Shown one piece after another: positions 8,155 to 16,601 of a DNA stretch of 64,000 nucleotides. The stretch covers positions 62,001 through 126,000 of the forward strand of contig CABYND010000002.1 of assembly GCA_902520195.1 (NCBI GenBank), given 5' to 3'. Under the pieces are notes generated by a model, which was not told the DNA's origin, searched no databases, and was given only the letters and a program-made list of their open reading frames with translations. Source of the stretch: Halieaceae bacterium (lineage in GTDB: Bacteria; Pseudomonadota; Gammaproteobacteria; Pseudomonadales; Halieaceae). How positions within the stretch are numbered: position 1 is the stretch's first letter; each line of letters starts with the position of its first letter. The position numbers were made by a program, and so were the translations under genes.

Positions 8155-9969
8155 ATGACAGACCCATTGCATCAGCAATCCCGACTTAAAGCCCTGATTG
8201 CAAAGGGGAAAGAACAAGGGTATCTGACCTACGCTGAAGTCAACGATCACCTGCCTCAGGACATCTCTGATCCGGATCAGGTCGAAGACATCATCCAGAT
8301 GATCAACGACATGGGCATCCAGGTGTTCGAGCAGGCACCTGATGCCGATGAACTGTTAATGGCTGAAGGCGATCGCTCAGCGGATGAGATTGCCGCTGCG
8401 GAAGCCGCCGCGGCGCTGGCCGCAGTAGAACAGGAAGCTGGCCGAACCACTGACCCGGTGCGCATGTACATGCGCGAGATGGGCACTGTGGAGCTGCTAA
8501 CCCGCGAAGGCGAGATCATCATCGCCAAACGTATCGAGGAAGGCATCCGAGAGCTGATGGCTGCGCTCGCACACTATCCGAACGTCGTCCGCCAGCTATG
8601 CAACGAATACGACCTGGTCGCTAAAGAAGAGCGCAAATTGACCGACGTAATGATCGGTTACTTGGACCCCGCTGAGCATGTGCCCTCTGCCTCGGAAATG
8701 GCTGCGGCCGCCGAAGCAAAGGGCGAATCGGACGACGATGACGAAGATGAGGCTGCTGTGGGCCCGGACCCCATCGAGGCTAAAAAGCGCTTCTCAGCGC
8801 TGAAGCGCCAGTGCACCAAAACGGAGAAGGCGATTGCGGCCAAGGGCCGTGACCACAAGGACGCGATCACCGAGATGAACAAGCTCGGTGAGTTATTCAA
8901 GTTCTTCAAGTTGACGCCGCGGGTATTCGATCCGCTGATTGATGAGCCGCGCATTGCGCTGGCCGCGGTGCGTGAGCCCGAGCGCGAAATTATGCGCATT
9001 GTAGTGCGCGACTGCCGTATGGATCGCAAGGAGTTCATCAAGAGCTTTCAAGGTTCAGAGAGTGACAGCCGCTGGGTGGGCCGCGTGGCACGCAAGAAAG
9101 ACGTGGGCGCCAAAATCAACCATCACAAAGACGAGCTGCAGCGGCTTCAGCGCCAGATTGCCAACGTTGAGGAAGCGACTGGCCTCACGATCGCAGAGAT
9201 CAAAGAGATCAACCGCCGCATGAGCATGGGCGAGGCTCGTGCCCGTCGCGCCAAAAAAGAAATGGTGGAAGCGAACCTGCGCCTGGTGATCTCCATTGCC
9301 AAAAAGTACACCAACCGTGGCCTGCAGTTCCTCGACCTGATTCAGGAAGGCAACATTGGTCTCATGAAAGCGGTCGACAAGTTCGAGTACCGCCGCGGCT
9401 ACAAGTTCTCGACCTATGCGACCTGGTGGATCCGCCAGGCCATTACGCGCTCTATTGCGGACCAGGCTCGCACCATCCGTATTCCGGTGCACATGATCGA
9501 GACGATCAACAAACTCAACCGCATCTCGCGTCAAATGTTGCAGGAGATGGGCCGTGAGCCCACGCCTGAAGAACTGGGCGAGCGCATGGAAATGCCAGAG
9601 GACAAGGTCCGAAAAGTCCTCAAAATCGCCAAAGAGCCGATCTCGATGGAGACCCCCATTGGTGACGACGAAGACTCGCACTTAGGTGACTTTATTGAAG
9701 ACCTCACCATTGCCTCACCGGTGGAGTCTGCGACCGAGGAAGGTCTGACCGAAGCGACCCGCGAAGTTCTGGGTGGCCTGACCGCGCGCGAGGCCAAGGT
9801 GCTGCGAATGCGTTTTGGTATCGATATGAACACCGACCACACCCTCGAGGAAGTCGGCAAGCAGTTCGATGTCACCCGCGAGCGAATTCGTCAGATCGAA
9901 GCCAAGGCACTGCGCAAACTGCGTCACCCGACTCGTTCCGACTATCTGCGTAGTTTCCTCGACGAGTAA
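8155..9969 (+). CDS. rpoD: RNA polymerase primary sigma factor RpoD
   Basis: The housekeeping sigma-70 factor directs RNA polymerase to most promoters. The frame opens at a GTG (8131), but the ATG at 8155 is preferred because it gives the family N-terminus [20 protein letters not shown] of region 1.1, for 604 residues. The acidic non-conserved region is near residues 190-220. Regions 2.1-2.4 include [20 protein letters not shown] and [17 protein letters not shown]. Regions 3 and 4 follow, with the -35-binding helix near [18 protein letters not shown]. It has its own likely promoter and closes the rpsU-dnaG-rpoD cluster. Confidence 0.98.
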   Translation: MTDPLHQQSRLKALIAKGKEQGYLTYAEVNDHLPQDISDPDQVEDIIQMINDMGIQVFEQAPDADELLMAEGDRSADEIAAAEAAAALAAVEQEAGRTTDPVRMYMREMGTVELLTREGEIIIAKRIEEGIRELMAALAHYPNVVRQLCNEYDLVAKEERKLTDVMIGYLDPAEHVPSASEMAAAAEAKGESDDDDEDEAAVGPDPIEAKKRFSALKRQCTKTEKAIAAKGRDHKDAITEMNKLGELFKFFKLTPRVFDPLIDEPRIALAAVREPEREIMRIVVRDCRMDRKEFIKSFQGSESDSRWVGRVARKKDVGAKINHHKDELQRLQRQIANVEEATGLTIAEIKEINRRMSMGEARARRAKKEMVEANLRLVISIAKKYTNRGLQFLDLIQEGNIGLMKAVDKFEYRRGYKFSTYATWWIRQAITRSIADQARTIRIPVHMIETINKLNRISRQMLQEMGREPTPEELGERMEMPEDKVRKVLKIAKEPISMETPIGDDEDSHLGDFIEDLTIASPVESATEEGLTEATREVLGGLTAREAKVLRMRFGIDMNTDHTLEEVGKQFDVTRERIRQIEAKALRKLRHPTRSDYLRSFLDE

Positions 9970-9979
9970 ACGGCCGCCC

Positions 9980-10660
9980 ATGCGCCATCTCGCCACACTG
10001 TGCGCCCTGCTGGGGCTCTTGATCAGTTGCGGCGGTGATGGAACCCTTTTCTCAGCTACCTCAAGGGCCATGACGGTGTCGCTCTCTGGCTCGCCCAGCG
10101 CAAAAATCTGGCGGGGGCAGTGCAGCGCTTGCCACGGCGCAGCCGGTGAAGGCAACCGGGCATTCGGCGCGCCCGCACTGACGCAACTCTCCACTGATTA
10201 CCTCGCCCGGCAGCTCCGCCACTTTGTGGGCGGTGTGCGTGGCGCACACTCCGGCGACGACGCCGGGAAACGCATGGCGCTGAGCGTGGCGAACTTGAAT
10301 GAAGCCGACATTCCCGGTCTTGCCGCGTTGATCACAACCGAATTACCCCCCGCCCAGCCCGCCATCACAATCACCGGCAACGCGGCCCGCGGCGAGGACT
10401 ACTACGTCAATATCTGCAGCGCCTGCCACAGCGGTAACGGGCAAGGCAACGACGCACTCGGAACGCCTGCACTCGCGGGCCTCAATGATTGGTACCTAAA
10501 GTCTTCCTACCAAAGCTACCTGGATGGAATTCGCGGCACCCACCCCGATGACTTTTATGGGGCTCAGATGGTGCGGCTTGCGCCCGCGCTGGCCAAGGGA
10601 GACGATATCAACGATGTCATCGCTTTTATCGCTTCATTGCCGCCCCGCCGAGCGCCCTAG
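9980..10660 (+). CDS. Diheme cytochrome c4-like lipoprotein
   Basis: A periplasmic, probably membrane-anchored electron carrier. From the ATG at 9980, 10 bp after the rpoD stop, it has 226 residues. A short lipoprotein signal ends LLIS-C with the modified Cys at 17. Two class I cytochrome c domains follow, with CSACH haem sites at residues 48-52 and 146-150 and GNRAFGAPAL/GNDALGTPAL repeats, as in cytochrome c4. It stands immediately before a diheme peroxidase-like gene on the same strand and could pass electrons to it. An open frame reaches further upstream into rpoD, but the lipobox fixes the start. Confidence 0.85.
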   Translation: MRHLATLCALLGLLISCGGDGTLFSATSRAMTVSLSGSPSAKIWRGQCSACHGAAGEGNRAFGAPALTQLSTDYLARQLRHFVGGVRGAHSGDDAGKRMALSVANLNEADIPGLAALITTELPPAQPAITITGNAARGEDYYVNICSACHSGNGQGNDALGTPALAGLNDWYLKSSYQSYLDGIRGTHPDDFYGAQMVRLAPALAKGDDINDVIAFIASLPPRRAP

Positions 10661-10679
10661 TTTCTCTATAGTGGCACGC

Positions 10680-11912
10680 ATGGTGCGCGTCCCAATCAAT
10701 CAAACAAAAGCCGCGGTGCATCGCTTGCTCGCAGTATTGCTGGTGGCCGGTCTAATCGGCCCATCGGTAGTAAAAGGGGAATCGCCAGCCGCTCCCGAGT
10801 TCCTGCTGACAGACACCTGCCCCGCCTCTTTCGAGTTGCATGACGGCGGCTGTGTTTTGCGCAGTCGGTATAAAGCGTACCGGTCGCTTCGCGATGCAGG
10901 CGTCGGCGGCCTCAAAACCGGCGTGCCGCCTCTGCGTGAAGGATTCACGCCCCAACAGATCGACCTCGGACGCTATCTATTTTTCGACCCCGTATTGTCA
11001 GCAGACGGCTCAGTGTCCTGCGCCAGCTGTCATGATCCGGCACAGGGGTTTGCCGATGGTCGTGCCCAAGCAATTGGCATCGACGGGCACACCCTCCCCC
11101 GCTCCGCACCGAGCTTATGGAACATCGGTTTTTTTTCGACGCTGCTATGGGATGGCTCAAAAAATAGCCTCGAGGAACAAATGCAGGGCCCGCTCTACTC
11201 TCCCCTAGAGATGGGCAACAACCCCGCGCAACTCCTTGAAACACTCAACGGCAACGACACCTACCGCGCGCTGTTTGAACAGGCATTTGGCACGGACACC
11301 ATCGCGCTGGATCAAGTCTATACCGCCGTTGCGGCCTTCGAGGGCTCGCTGATATCACTGAACAGCCGCTACGACCTGTATGCCCACGGTTATCACGCGG
11401 CGCTGAGTGAAGAGGAGATCGCGGGGCTCAACGTGTTCCGCTCGTTTGTTGCCCGATGCGCGGAGTGCCATACACCGCCCTTATTCTCCAACCAGCAGCT
11501 AGCGGTAGTGGGCGTCGCCGACTCGCCAGGCGAGATCATGGACCCCGGGGCCGAGGCCATCACTGGAGATGCCAGCCAGCGCGGCGCGTTCCGCGTACCC
11601 AGCCTGCGCAATATCACTCGTACCGCCCCGTACATGCACCGTGGTCAGAAATCAACGTTAGAAGACGCTGCGCGTTTTTACACTGGCGGCAGGGGCCACG
11701 AAGTGCCCGAGGACGAGTCACTAATGATTCACTGGCACATTTGGGAGCCGCAGCTGACCGATCGCGAGATACAGCTCCTGGCCACCTTTATGGGGGCGCT
11801 CACCGATGAGGCCTTTATGCCCCAGATTCCGACCGCGGTGCCCTCGGGATTGCCCGTCACACCAGCGCGCCAATTCGCCTCGGGCAATGACTTTGGCTTT
11901 GGTGCACAATAA
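10680..11912 (+). CDS. Diheme cytochrome c peroxidase / MauG-family protein
   Basis: A periplasmic diheme enzyme of the CCP/MauG superfamily, which reduces peroxide or performs haem-based oxidations. The start chosen is the ATG at 10680 (410 residues), giving a basic N-terminus and a hydrophobic signal (LLAVLLVAGLIG). The haem sites are CASCH at 114-118 and CAECH at 260-264. GRYLFFDPVLS and the RVPSLRNITRTAPYMHRG block are family hallmarks. A cysteine pair near 47 and 58 precedes the first haem domain and is not standard. Neighbours are the c4-like lipoprotein and a beta-helix/cytochrome protein. CCP and MauG-type functions cannot be told apart by reading. Confidence 0.83.
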   Translation: MVRVPINQTKAAVHRLLAVLLVAGLIGPSVVKGESPAAPEFLLTDTCPASFELHDGGCVLRSRYKAYRSLRDAGVGGLKTGVPPLREGFTPQQIDLGRYLFFDPVLSADGSVSCASCHDPAQGFADGRAQAIGIDGHTLPRSAPSLWNIGFFSTLLWDGSKNSLEEQMQGPLYSPLEMGNNPAQLLETLNGNDTYRALFEQAFGTDTIALDQVYTAVAAFEGSLISLNSRYDLYAHGYHAALSEEEIAGLNVFRSFVARCAECHTPPLFSNQQLAVVGVADSPGEIMDPGAEAITGDASQRGAFRVPSLRNITRTAPYMHRGQKSTLEDAARFYTGGRGHEVPEDESLMIHWHIWEPQLTDREIQLLATFMGALTDEAFMPQIPTAVPSGLPVTPARQFASGNDFGFGAQ

Positions 11913-12051
11913 AAGGATAGGAGTCAGCCCAAACAATAAACAGCCGATAGCTGACACAGGCAGTTAGCGGGATCGGTCGGTAAAGGAAGGTATGGGACTA
12001 AAACGCCAAAAAACGGCGAGCCCTTACAAACGGCCCATTGGGGGGCAAGCA

Positions 12052-13512
12052 ATGATCAATTTAACGACCAACTCACTTTATGGTGCCGGTGCCTTCGCGC
12101 TGACAATGTGGTTAGCGGCTTGTGGAGCGCAGGCGGCCATCATTGAGGTACGTGAAGGCGAGCGCATTCAGGATGCGGTTAATCAAGCCGCGCCAGGCGA
12201 TGAGATTCTCGTCTATCCCGGGCTCTATAGCGAGACAGTCTACGTAGACAAAGACGACATCACCTTGCGCGGGGTCGTTGAAGGCGGCAACTGGCCCCAC
12301 CTCGATGGCAATAAGCAGCTTAACGACGCCATTTTGTATTCGGGGAACGGCTTCTCGGTGGAATGGTTCAAGATCACCCACTACAAAGGCAACGCCATAA
12401 TGGGTCAGGCGGGGAATAATTTTTCCATCCGCAATAACTGGGTCATCGACTCGGGCGTGTATGGAATTTTTCCGGAGTTCGGTGAAAACGGGCTGATTGA
12501 AAACAACATCCTCTCGGGCATTGAGGATGCCGCGATTTATGTCGGCATGAGCGACTACATCGATGTCCGCAACAATCAGGTGTTCGATAGCGTCGCCGGC
12601 ATCGAGATAGAGAACAGCCGCCACGTGTTGGTAGAAGGCAATCTCGCTAAAAACAACACCGGCGGCATTCTGGTGTTCATCACTCCAGGCCTCCCGATCA
12701 AGAGCTCCTACGACGCGATCATTCGGCGCAACTTTGTACTCGACAACAACACCCCGAACTTTGGCATCCCGGGCTCATTGGTTTCGCAGATTCCAGCGGG
12801 CAGCGGCATTATCGTGATGTCTGGCGACGAGGTGATCATTGAGGACAACGTGATCACCGGCAATGACAACGCCGGGATTATCATCACCAGCCAGGACTTC
12901 GTAACCGAGATCGCGACCGACACTGGCTCGGACCCAAACCCGGACGCGGTGCAGATCCGCGATAACCTGATGTTTAACAATGGCGCTTCACCCGAGGGTG
13001 AGATGAAGCTCCTCATGCTCACCAAGTTCTCAACTACCGGGCCCGATATTTTGGCGTATCAGGGAGCGACCGCTGCCGAGCGGGGTAGCTGCATCTCCCG
13101 TCGCAACGCCTACCGCACCCATGGCGTGGAAGATTGGGCAGACTGCGACAGCCCAACGATTCGCGCCAACGATGCAATTGCCGGCCGCGAACCCAATGAC
13201 TCTACCCGCGCTTTGGCGACTAAGATGTTGCCCGAGCCCGCGGCGCCTAGAGTGATCAACGACGACGTCTCTGGCGCGGAGATTGTGTACCAAGGCATCT
13301 GTGCGGGCTGTCATGCCTACAACGTGCGGCTGATTGGCCCACCCACGCTTGCGATTCAGGCACAGTATGGAGAAGACGCGGGTAGCATCGCGGCTTACAT
13401 TGCCAACCCCGAGAAAAAGCGGCCCGACTTCCCCACCATGCCCCGTCAAGATCACCTATCTGAACCGATGCGGCATCTGGTGGCGGAGTACATGCTGGCA
13501 TTAACGAACTGA
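12052..13512 (+). CDS. Exported parallel beta-helix protein fused to a cytochrome c domain
   Basis: From the ATG at 12052 (486 residues; an ATG at 11992 in frame is possible) a signal-like stretch ends ALTMWLAAC, a likely lipobox. Residues ~40-330 are a right-handed beta-helix of the NosD/pectate-lyase type, with repeated NN-V/I-I-N turns such as SIRNNWVIDSGVYGI and IEDNVITGNDNAGIII. Near the C-terminus a single-haem cytochrome c site, CAGCH (417-421), lies in a domain with PPTLAIQAQYG and a distal MPRQ that may supply the axial Met. Beta-helix domains of this class bind or cleave polysaccharides or assist metal-site assembly. The third gene in a cytochrome run, it may be reduced or oxidised by its neighbours. 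Substrate unknown. Confidence 0.78.
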   Translation: MINLTTNSLYGAGAFALTMWLAACGAQAAIIEVREGERIQDAVNQAAPGDEILVYPGLYSETVYVDKDDITLRGVVEGGNWPHLDGNKQLNDAILYSGNGFSVEWFKITHYKGNAIMGQAGNNFSIRNNWVIDSGVYGIFPEFGENGLIENNILSGIEDAAIYVGMSDYIDVRNNQVFDSVAGIEIENSRHVLVEGNLAKNNTGGILVFITPGLPIKSSYDAIIRRNFVLDNNTPNFGIPGSLVSQIPAGSGIIVMSGDEVIIEDNVITGNDNAGIIITSQDFVTEIATDTGSDPNPDAVQIRDNLMFNNGASPEGEMKLLMLTKFSTTGPDILAYQGATAAERGSCISRRNAYRTHGVEDWADCDSPTIRANDAIAGREPNDSTRALATKMLPEPAAPRVINDDVSGAEIVYQGICAGCHAYNVRLIGPPTLAIQAQYGEDAGSIAAYIANPEKKRPDFPTMPRQDHLSEPMRHLVAEYMLALTN

Positions 13513-13535
13513 ATCAGTAGCAGGGAAACCTTCTG

Positions 13536-14399
13536 ATGCCCACCACCCAGCACTTTGCCGACGTGAACGGAAAGCGCATCGCCTACCTTGAGGCAGGCAG
13601 CGGCGACCCTATCGTGTTGCTACACGGCAATCCGACGTCGTCTTACCTTTGGCGCAATATTATTCCCACGCTCGAAGGATGCGGGCGAGTAATTGCCCCC
13701 GATCTGATCGGTCAGGGAGACTCCGAAAAATTACCCGCCGGTAATGGCGCCAACCGCTACAGCTTTGAGGTCGCTTTTGAGTATTTGGACGGGCTGCTTC
13801 GTGAAATTGGCGCCAACAACAACGTCACGCTGGTCATTCACGATTGGGGTAGCGGCCTTGGTTTTCATTGGGCCCGCCTGAACCCAGAATCAGTCAAAGG
13901 CATTGCCTATATGGAGGCGATTGTCATGCCCATGAGCTGGGATGACTGGCCAGAAAGTGCTCGAGGTATTTTTCAGGGCTTCCGCTCGCCAAAGGGTGAG
14001 GGCTTAGTGCTCGAGCGCAACATGTTTGTCGAGGCGGTGTTGCCCAGCTCCATCATCCGGGAGCTTGCTGACGACGAAATGAACGCCTACCGCGCACCCT
14101 TTGATACCCCCGACAACCGGCAACCAACCCTGAACTGGCCCCGGCAAATCCCGATCGAAGGAGAGCCCGCGCACATGGTTGAACTGGTCGAAGCCTATGG
14201 CGCGTTTATGGCAAGCTCTGATATCCCAAAACTGTTCATCAATGCCGACCCGGGCTCGATTCTGGTGGGCAGGCAACGCGAGTTCTGCCGCAGCTGGCCA
14301 AACCAGCTTGAGGTCACCGTGAAAGGCCTGCACTTTTTGCAGGAAGACTCTCCGCAAGAGATTGGGCAGGCGATCGCGACCTGGCACGCCGCCCTATAA
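13536..14399 (+). CDS. dhaA: Haloalkane dehalogenase, HLD-II type
   Basis: An alpha/beta hydrolase expected to hydrolyse haloalkanes to an alcohol plus halide. It has 287 residues, and the full catalytic set is visible: H30-G-N32 (oxyanion hole and halide-binding Asn), nucleophile D103 followed by halide-binding W104 (IHDWGSGLGFHW), catalytic acid E127 (YMEAI) as in subfamily II (DhaA/LinB), and base H266 (GLHFLQED). It follows the cytochrome cluster by 23 bp and precedes a DUF1330 gene and a GST, so it may share a transcript with them. The specific halogenated substrate cannot be read. Confidence 0.88.
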   Translation: MPTTQHFADVNGKRIAYLEAGSGDPIVLLHGNPTSSYLWRNIIPTLEGCGRVIAPDLIGQGDSEKLPAGNGANRYSFEVAFEYLDGLLREIGANNNVTLVIHDWGSGLGFHWARLNPESVKGIAYMEAIVMPMSWDDWPESARGIFQGFRSPKGEGLVLERNMFVEAVLPSSIIRELADDEMNAYRAPFDTPDNRQPTLNWPRQIPIEGEPAHMVELVEAYGAFMASSDIPKLFINADPGSILVGRQREFCRSWPNQLEVTVKGLHFLQEDSPQEIGQAIATWHAAL

Positions 14400-14423
14400 G
14401 CCGCATTAATAAGGAGACCCACT

Positions 14424-14738
14424 ATGTCTGACGTTCCGGTTTATGTCGTCGCCAACTTCACGGTGCACGATGCCAATACCTACCGAGAGTACGAGAAAGG
14501 CTTTTTCCCCATACTCAAGCGCCATGAAGGGTCTTTCTTTACCTACGATGACAACACCGTGACCTTTGAGGGGAGTGATCCGCGCGAGGGCCGTATGGTG
14601 ATGTTCACTTTCCCGTCTGAGGCGCACGCCGTAGCCTGGTACAACGACCCTGACTACCAGGCTCTGAGTCAGCACCGCCGTGCCGGCACCGAGCTCAAGT
14701 TTTTGACCATGGTGCACGGACTGCCACCGCGAGACTGA
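14424..14738 (+). CDS. DUF1330 family protein
   Basis: A small (104 residues) ferredoxin-like alpha/beta protein of the DUF1330 dimeric barrel family, function unknown. Typical blocks are YVVANFTVHDANTYREYEKGFFPILKRHEG at the start and the central FEGSDPREGRMVMFTFPS. The segment AVAWYNDPDYQALSQHR and the terminal LTMVHGL complete the fold. An AAGGAG ribosome binding site precedes the ATG. It lies 24 bp after the dehalogenase and is probably cotranscribed with it. Confidence 0.85.
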   Translation: MSDVPVYVVANFTVHDANTYREYEKGFFPILKRHEGSFFTYDDNTVTFEGSDPREGRMVMFTFPSEAHAVAWYNDPDYQALSQHRRAGTELKFLTMVHGLPPRD

Positions 14739-14787
14739 TCGGCATTAGCGGCTGACTTGACACAATCGCAACAAAGAGCAACGCACG

Positions 14788-15684
14788 ATGTCTGACGATG
14801 AGCTCTACCCCACTCCAGATGACTACGACAACTACACCATGAAAGAATCACCGACCTACACCCCGCCAAAAGTCTGGCAGTGGAATCAGGACGAAGAGAA
14901 CCGCTTCTCCAAGATCAACCGGCCGATAGCAGGCGCCACGCACGATAAAAACCTGCCGGTTGGTGAGCATCCGCTCCAGCTCTACTCTCTCGCCACACCC
15001 AATGGCGTGAAGGTGACGGTAATGCTGGAAGAATTACTGGCACTCGGCATCAGCGAGGCCGAATACGACGCGTGGCTGGTGAACATCATGGAAGGCGACC
15101 AGTTCTCCAGTGGTTTTGTGGGCGCCAACCCCAACTCCAAGATCCCGGCGCTGGTTGACTACAGTACGTCCACACCCACCCGGGTGTTCGAATCGGCGGC
15201 CATCGTGATGTATCTGGCCGAAAAGCATGGACAGTTTTTACCCACTGATCCCGGCGCGCGCGCTGAATGCCTGTCGTGGGTGTTCTGGCAAATGGGCAGT
15301 GCGCCCTTCCTCGGAGGCGGCTTCGGGCATTTTTATGCTTATGCACCTGAGAGGCTGGAATACCCCATTAATCGCTTCACCATGGAAGTGAAGCGCCAGC
15401 TGGACGTGTTAGACCGCAATCTGGCCGAACGTGCATTTATGTGTGGCGATAAGTACACCATTGCCGACATCACCATCCATCCTTGGTACGGCGCACTCGC
15501 CATGGGCATGCTATATGAATCGGGTGAGTTCCTCGACGTCGACTCCTACAAGAACGTGCAGCGCTGGACCAAGGCAGTGCAAGAACGGCCGGCCGTGAAA
15601 CGTGGCCAGCGCGTCAACCGCGTGTGGGGAGATGAAGCCAAGCGGCTTCCCGAGCGTCACAGCGCGAGCGATTTGAACGACTAA
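14788..15684 (+). CDS. yghU: Glutathione S-transferase YghU (nu class)
   Basis: A cytoplasmic GST-fold protein with disulfide-bond reductase and organic-hydroperoxide activity in E. coli. It has 298 residues and is closely similar to YghU along its length: INRPIAGATHDKNLPVGEHP, LYSLATPNGVKVTVMLEELLALG, NPNSKIPALVD, GGGFGHFYAYAPERLEYPINRFTMEVKRQLDVLD and the KRGQRVNR end. An acidic N-terminal extension of about 25 residues precedes the conserved PPKVWQWN. It may protect against reactive products of the neighbouring oxidoreductases; that is inference. Confidence 0.93.
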   Translation: MSDDELYPTPDDYDNYTMKESPTYTPPKVWQWNQDEENRFSKINRPIAGATHDKNLPVGEHPLQLYSLATPNGVKVTVMLEELLALGISEAEYDAWLVNIMEGDQFSSGFVGANPNSKIPALVDYSTSTPTRVFESAAIVMYLAEKHGQFLPTDPGARAECLSWVFWQMGSAPFLGGGFGHFYAYAPERLEYPINRFTMEVKRQLDVLDRNLAERAFMCGDKYTIADITIHPWYGALAMGMLYESGEFLDVDSYKNVQRWTKAVQERPAVKRGQRVNRVWGDEAKRLPERHSASDLND

Positions 15685-15731
15685 ACAGCCGCGCTCTTGG
15701 GCTTGGTTCTGTTAGACTACGCGGCCTCTCC

Positions 15732-15808
15732 GGGCCCATAGCTCAGTTGGTTAGAGCAGTCGACTCATAATCGATTGGTCCCAGGTTCAAGTCCTGGTGG
15801 GCCCACCA
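15732..15808 (+). tRNA. ileX: tRNA-Ile2 (CAU anticodon, lysidine type)
   Basis: A complete 77-nt cloverleaf with encoded CCA: acceptor GGGCCCA/TGGGCCC, D arm GCTC/GAGC, anticodon stem GTCGA/TCGAT with loop CTCATAA, and T stem CCAGG/CCTGG. The anticodon is CAU. The core (GAGCAG, CGACTCATAATCG, TTGGTC, GGTTCAAGTCC) follows E. coli tRNA-Ile2 rather than elongator Met. It should therefore be modified to lysidine by TilS and read AUA. Isotype assignment rests on remembered sequence similarity. Confidence 0.85.
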
Positions 15809-15986
15809 TTCAAGCCAAGCCTCGTAGGCCCCGTCGGGCCGATGCAAGTTGCGGCAAGAAGTGGCAAGCCGTTGGTGCAAACGCTCGGAGGGCTTCCGCG
15901 AGCAAAGAGCAAAACAATTAGCTCGGCCGCACTCGGCGACCAAGCGGTAACGACTAACATTCATATACAGGGAAATAGACAGATTA

Positions 15987-16559
15987 ATGAGCGAGACACT
16001 TTCACTGAACAAACTGGAAAAACTGATCGAACTGGAAACCCAACTCCGGGGTGAATACCAACGGCAGCTCGACGATAAGGACGCGACCATCGCTGAGCTA
16101 AAAAACGATAAAGCAGCGCTGGAAGGCAAAATGGCAGAGCTGGAAAAAACCATCTCTACCCAGCTGGCAACCATCAAAGACAGGTCGGGCAAATCTGACG
16201 ATACGCAAGCACTGGAGCAGCGTAACCGGGAGTTACATAACCGCTCTGAGAACATGAAGGAAGAGGTCGCGGTCGCCAAAAGCCGCCTGAAAGCGCTGCA
16301 GAAGGACCTTGCCGCAGAGCGCGCCGAATTCGCCGAGCTCAAAAAATACGACCCGCAGCGACTGCGCAAAAATTTGGATGCCTCGAAGAAAAAGCTGGCT
16401 GAAAAGACGACGGCCGCCGATAAGCTACAAAAGTCACTCACGCAGGCGCGGTCCGAGAACAGTCAACTTGAACTGAAAATTAAAGAGCTTGAATCTCAGC
16501 TAGAAAAGTCGCAGGAAGCGCAAACTGACGCCGTTGGGGAAGACCAAGAGGCGGCATAG
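15987..16559 (+). CDS. Coiled-coil protein of unknown function
   Basis: A 190-residue, highly charged protein that is almost wholly predicted alpha-helical coiled coil: repeated KLEKLIELETQLRGEYQRQL, KAALEGKMAELEKTI and KIKELESQLEKSQ heptads. There is no signal peptide or membrane segment. A short break (KSDDTQ near 70, KKYDPQRLRKNL near 125) divides it into two or three helical parts. It ends in an acidic tail. It stands alone between tRNA-Ile2 and a convergent serine hydrolase. I do not recognise a named family. Confidence 0.7.
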   Translation: MSETLSLNKLEKLIELETQLRGEYQRQLDDKDATIAELKNDKAALEGKMAELEKTISTQLATIKDRSGKSDDTQALEQRNRELHNRSENMKEEVAVAKSRLKALQKDLAAERAEFAELKKYDPQRLRKNLDASKKKLAEKTTAADKLQKSLTQARSENSQLELKIKELESQLEKSQEAQTDAVGEDQEAA

Positions 16560-16601
16560 CCGCCCCCCAACGACTATGGATGATACCGACCAAAGCGCCT
16601 G

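Noticed and set aside
9055-9681. 208-codon minus-strand frame inside rpoD
   Set aside because: It lies wholly opposite the conserved sigma-70 core; composition follows from codon bias of rpoD on the other strand.
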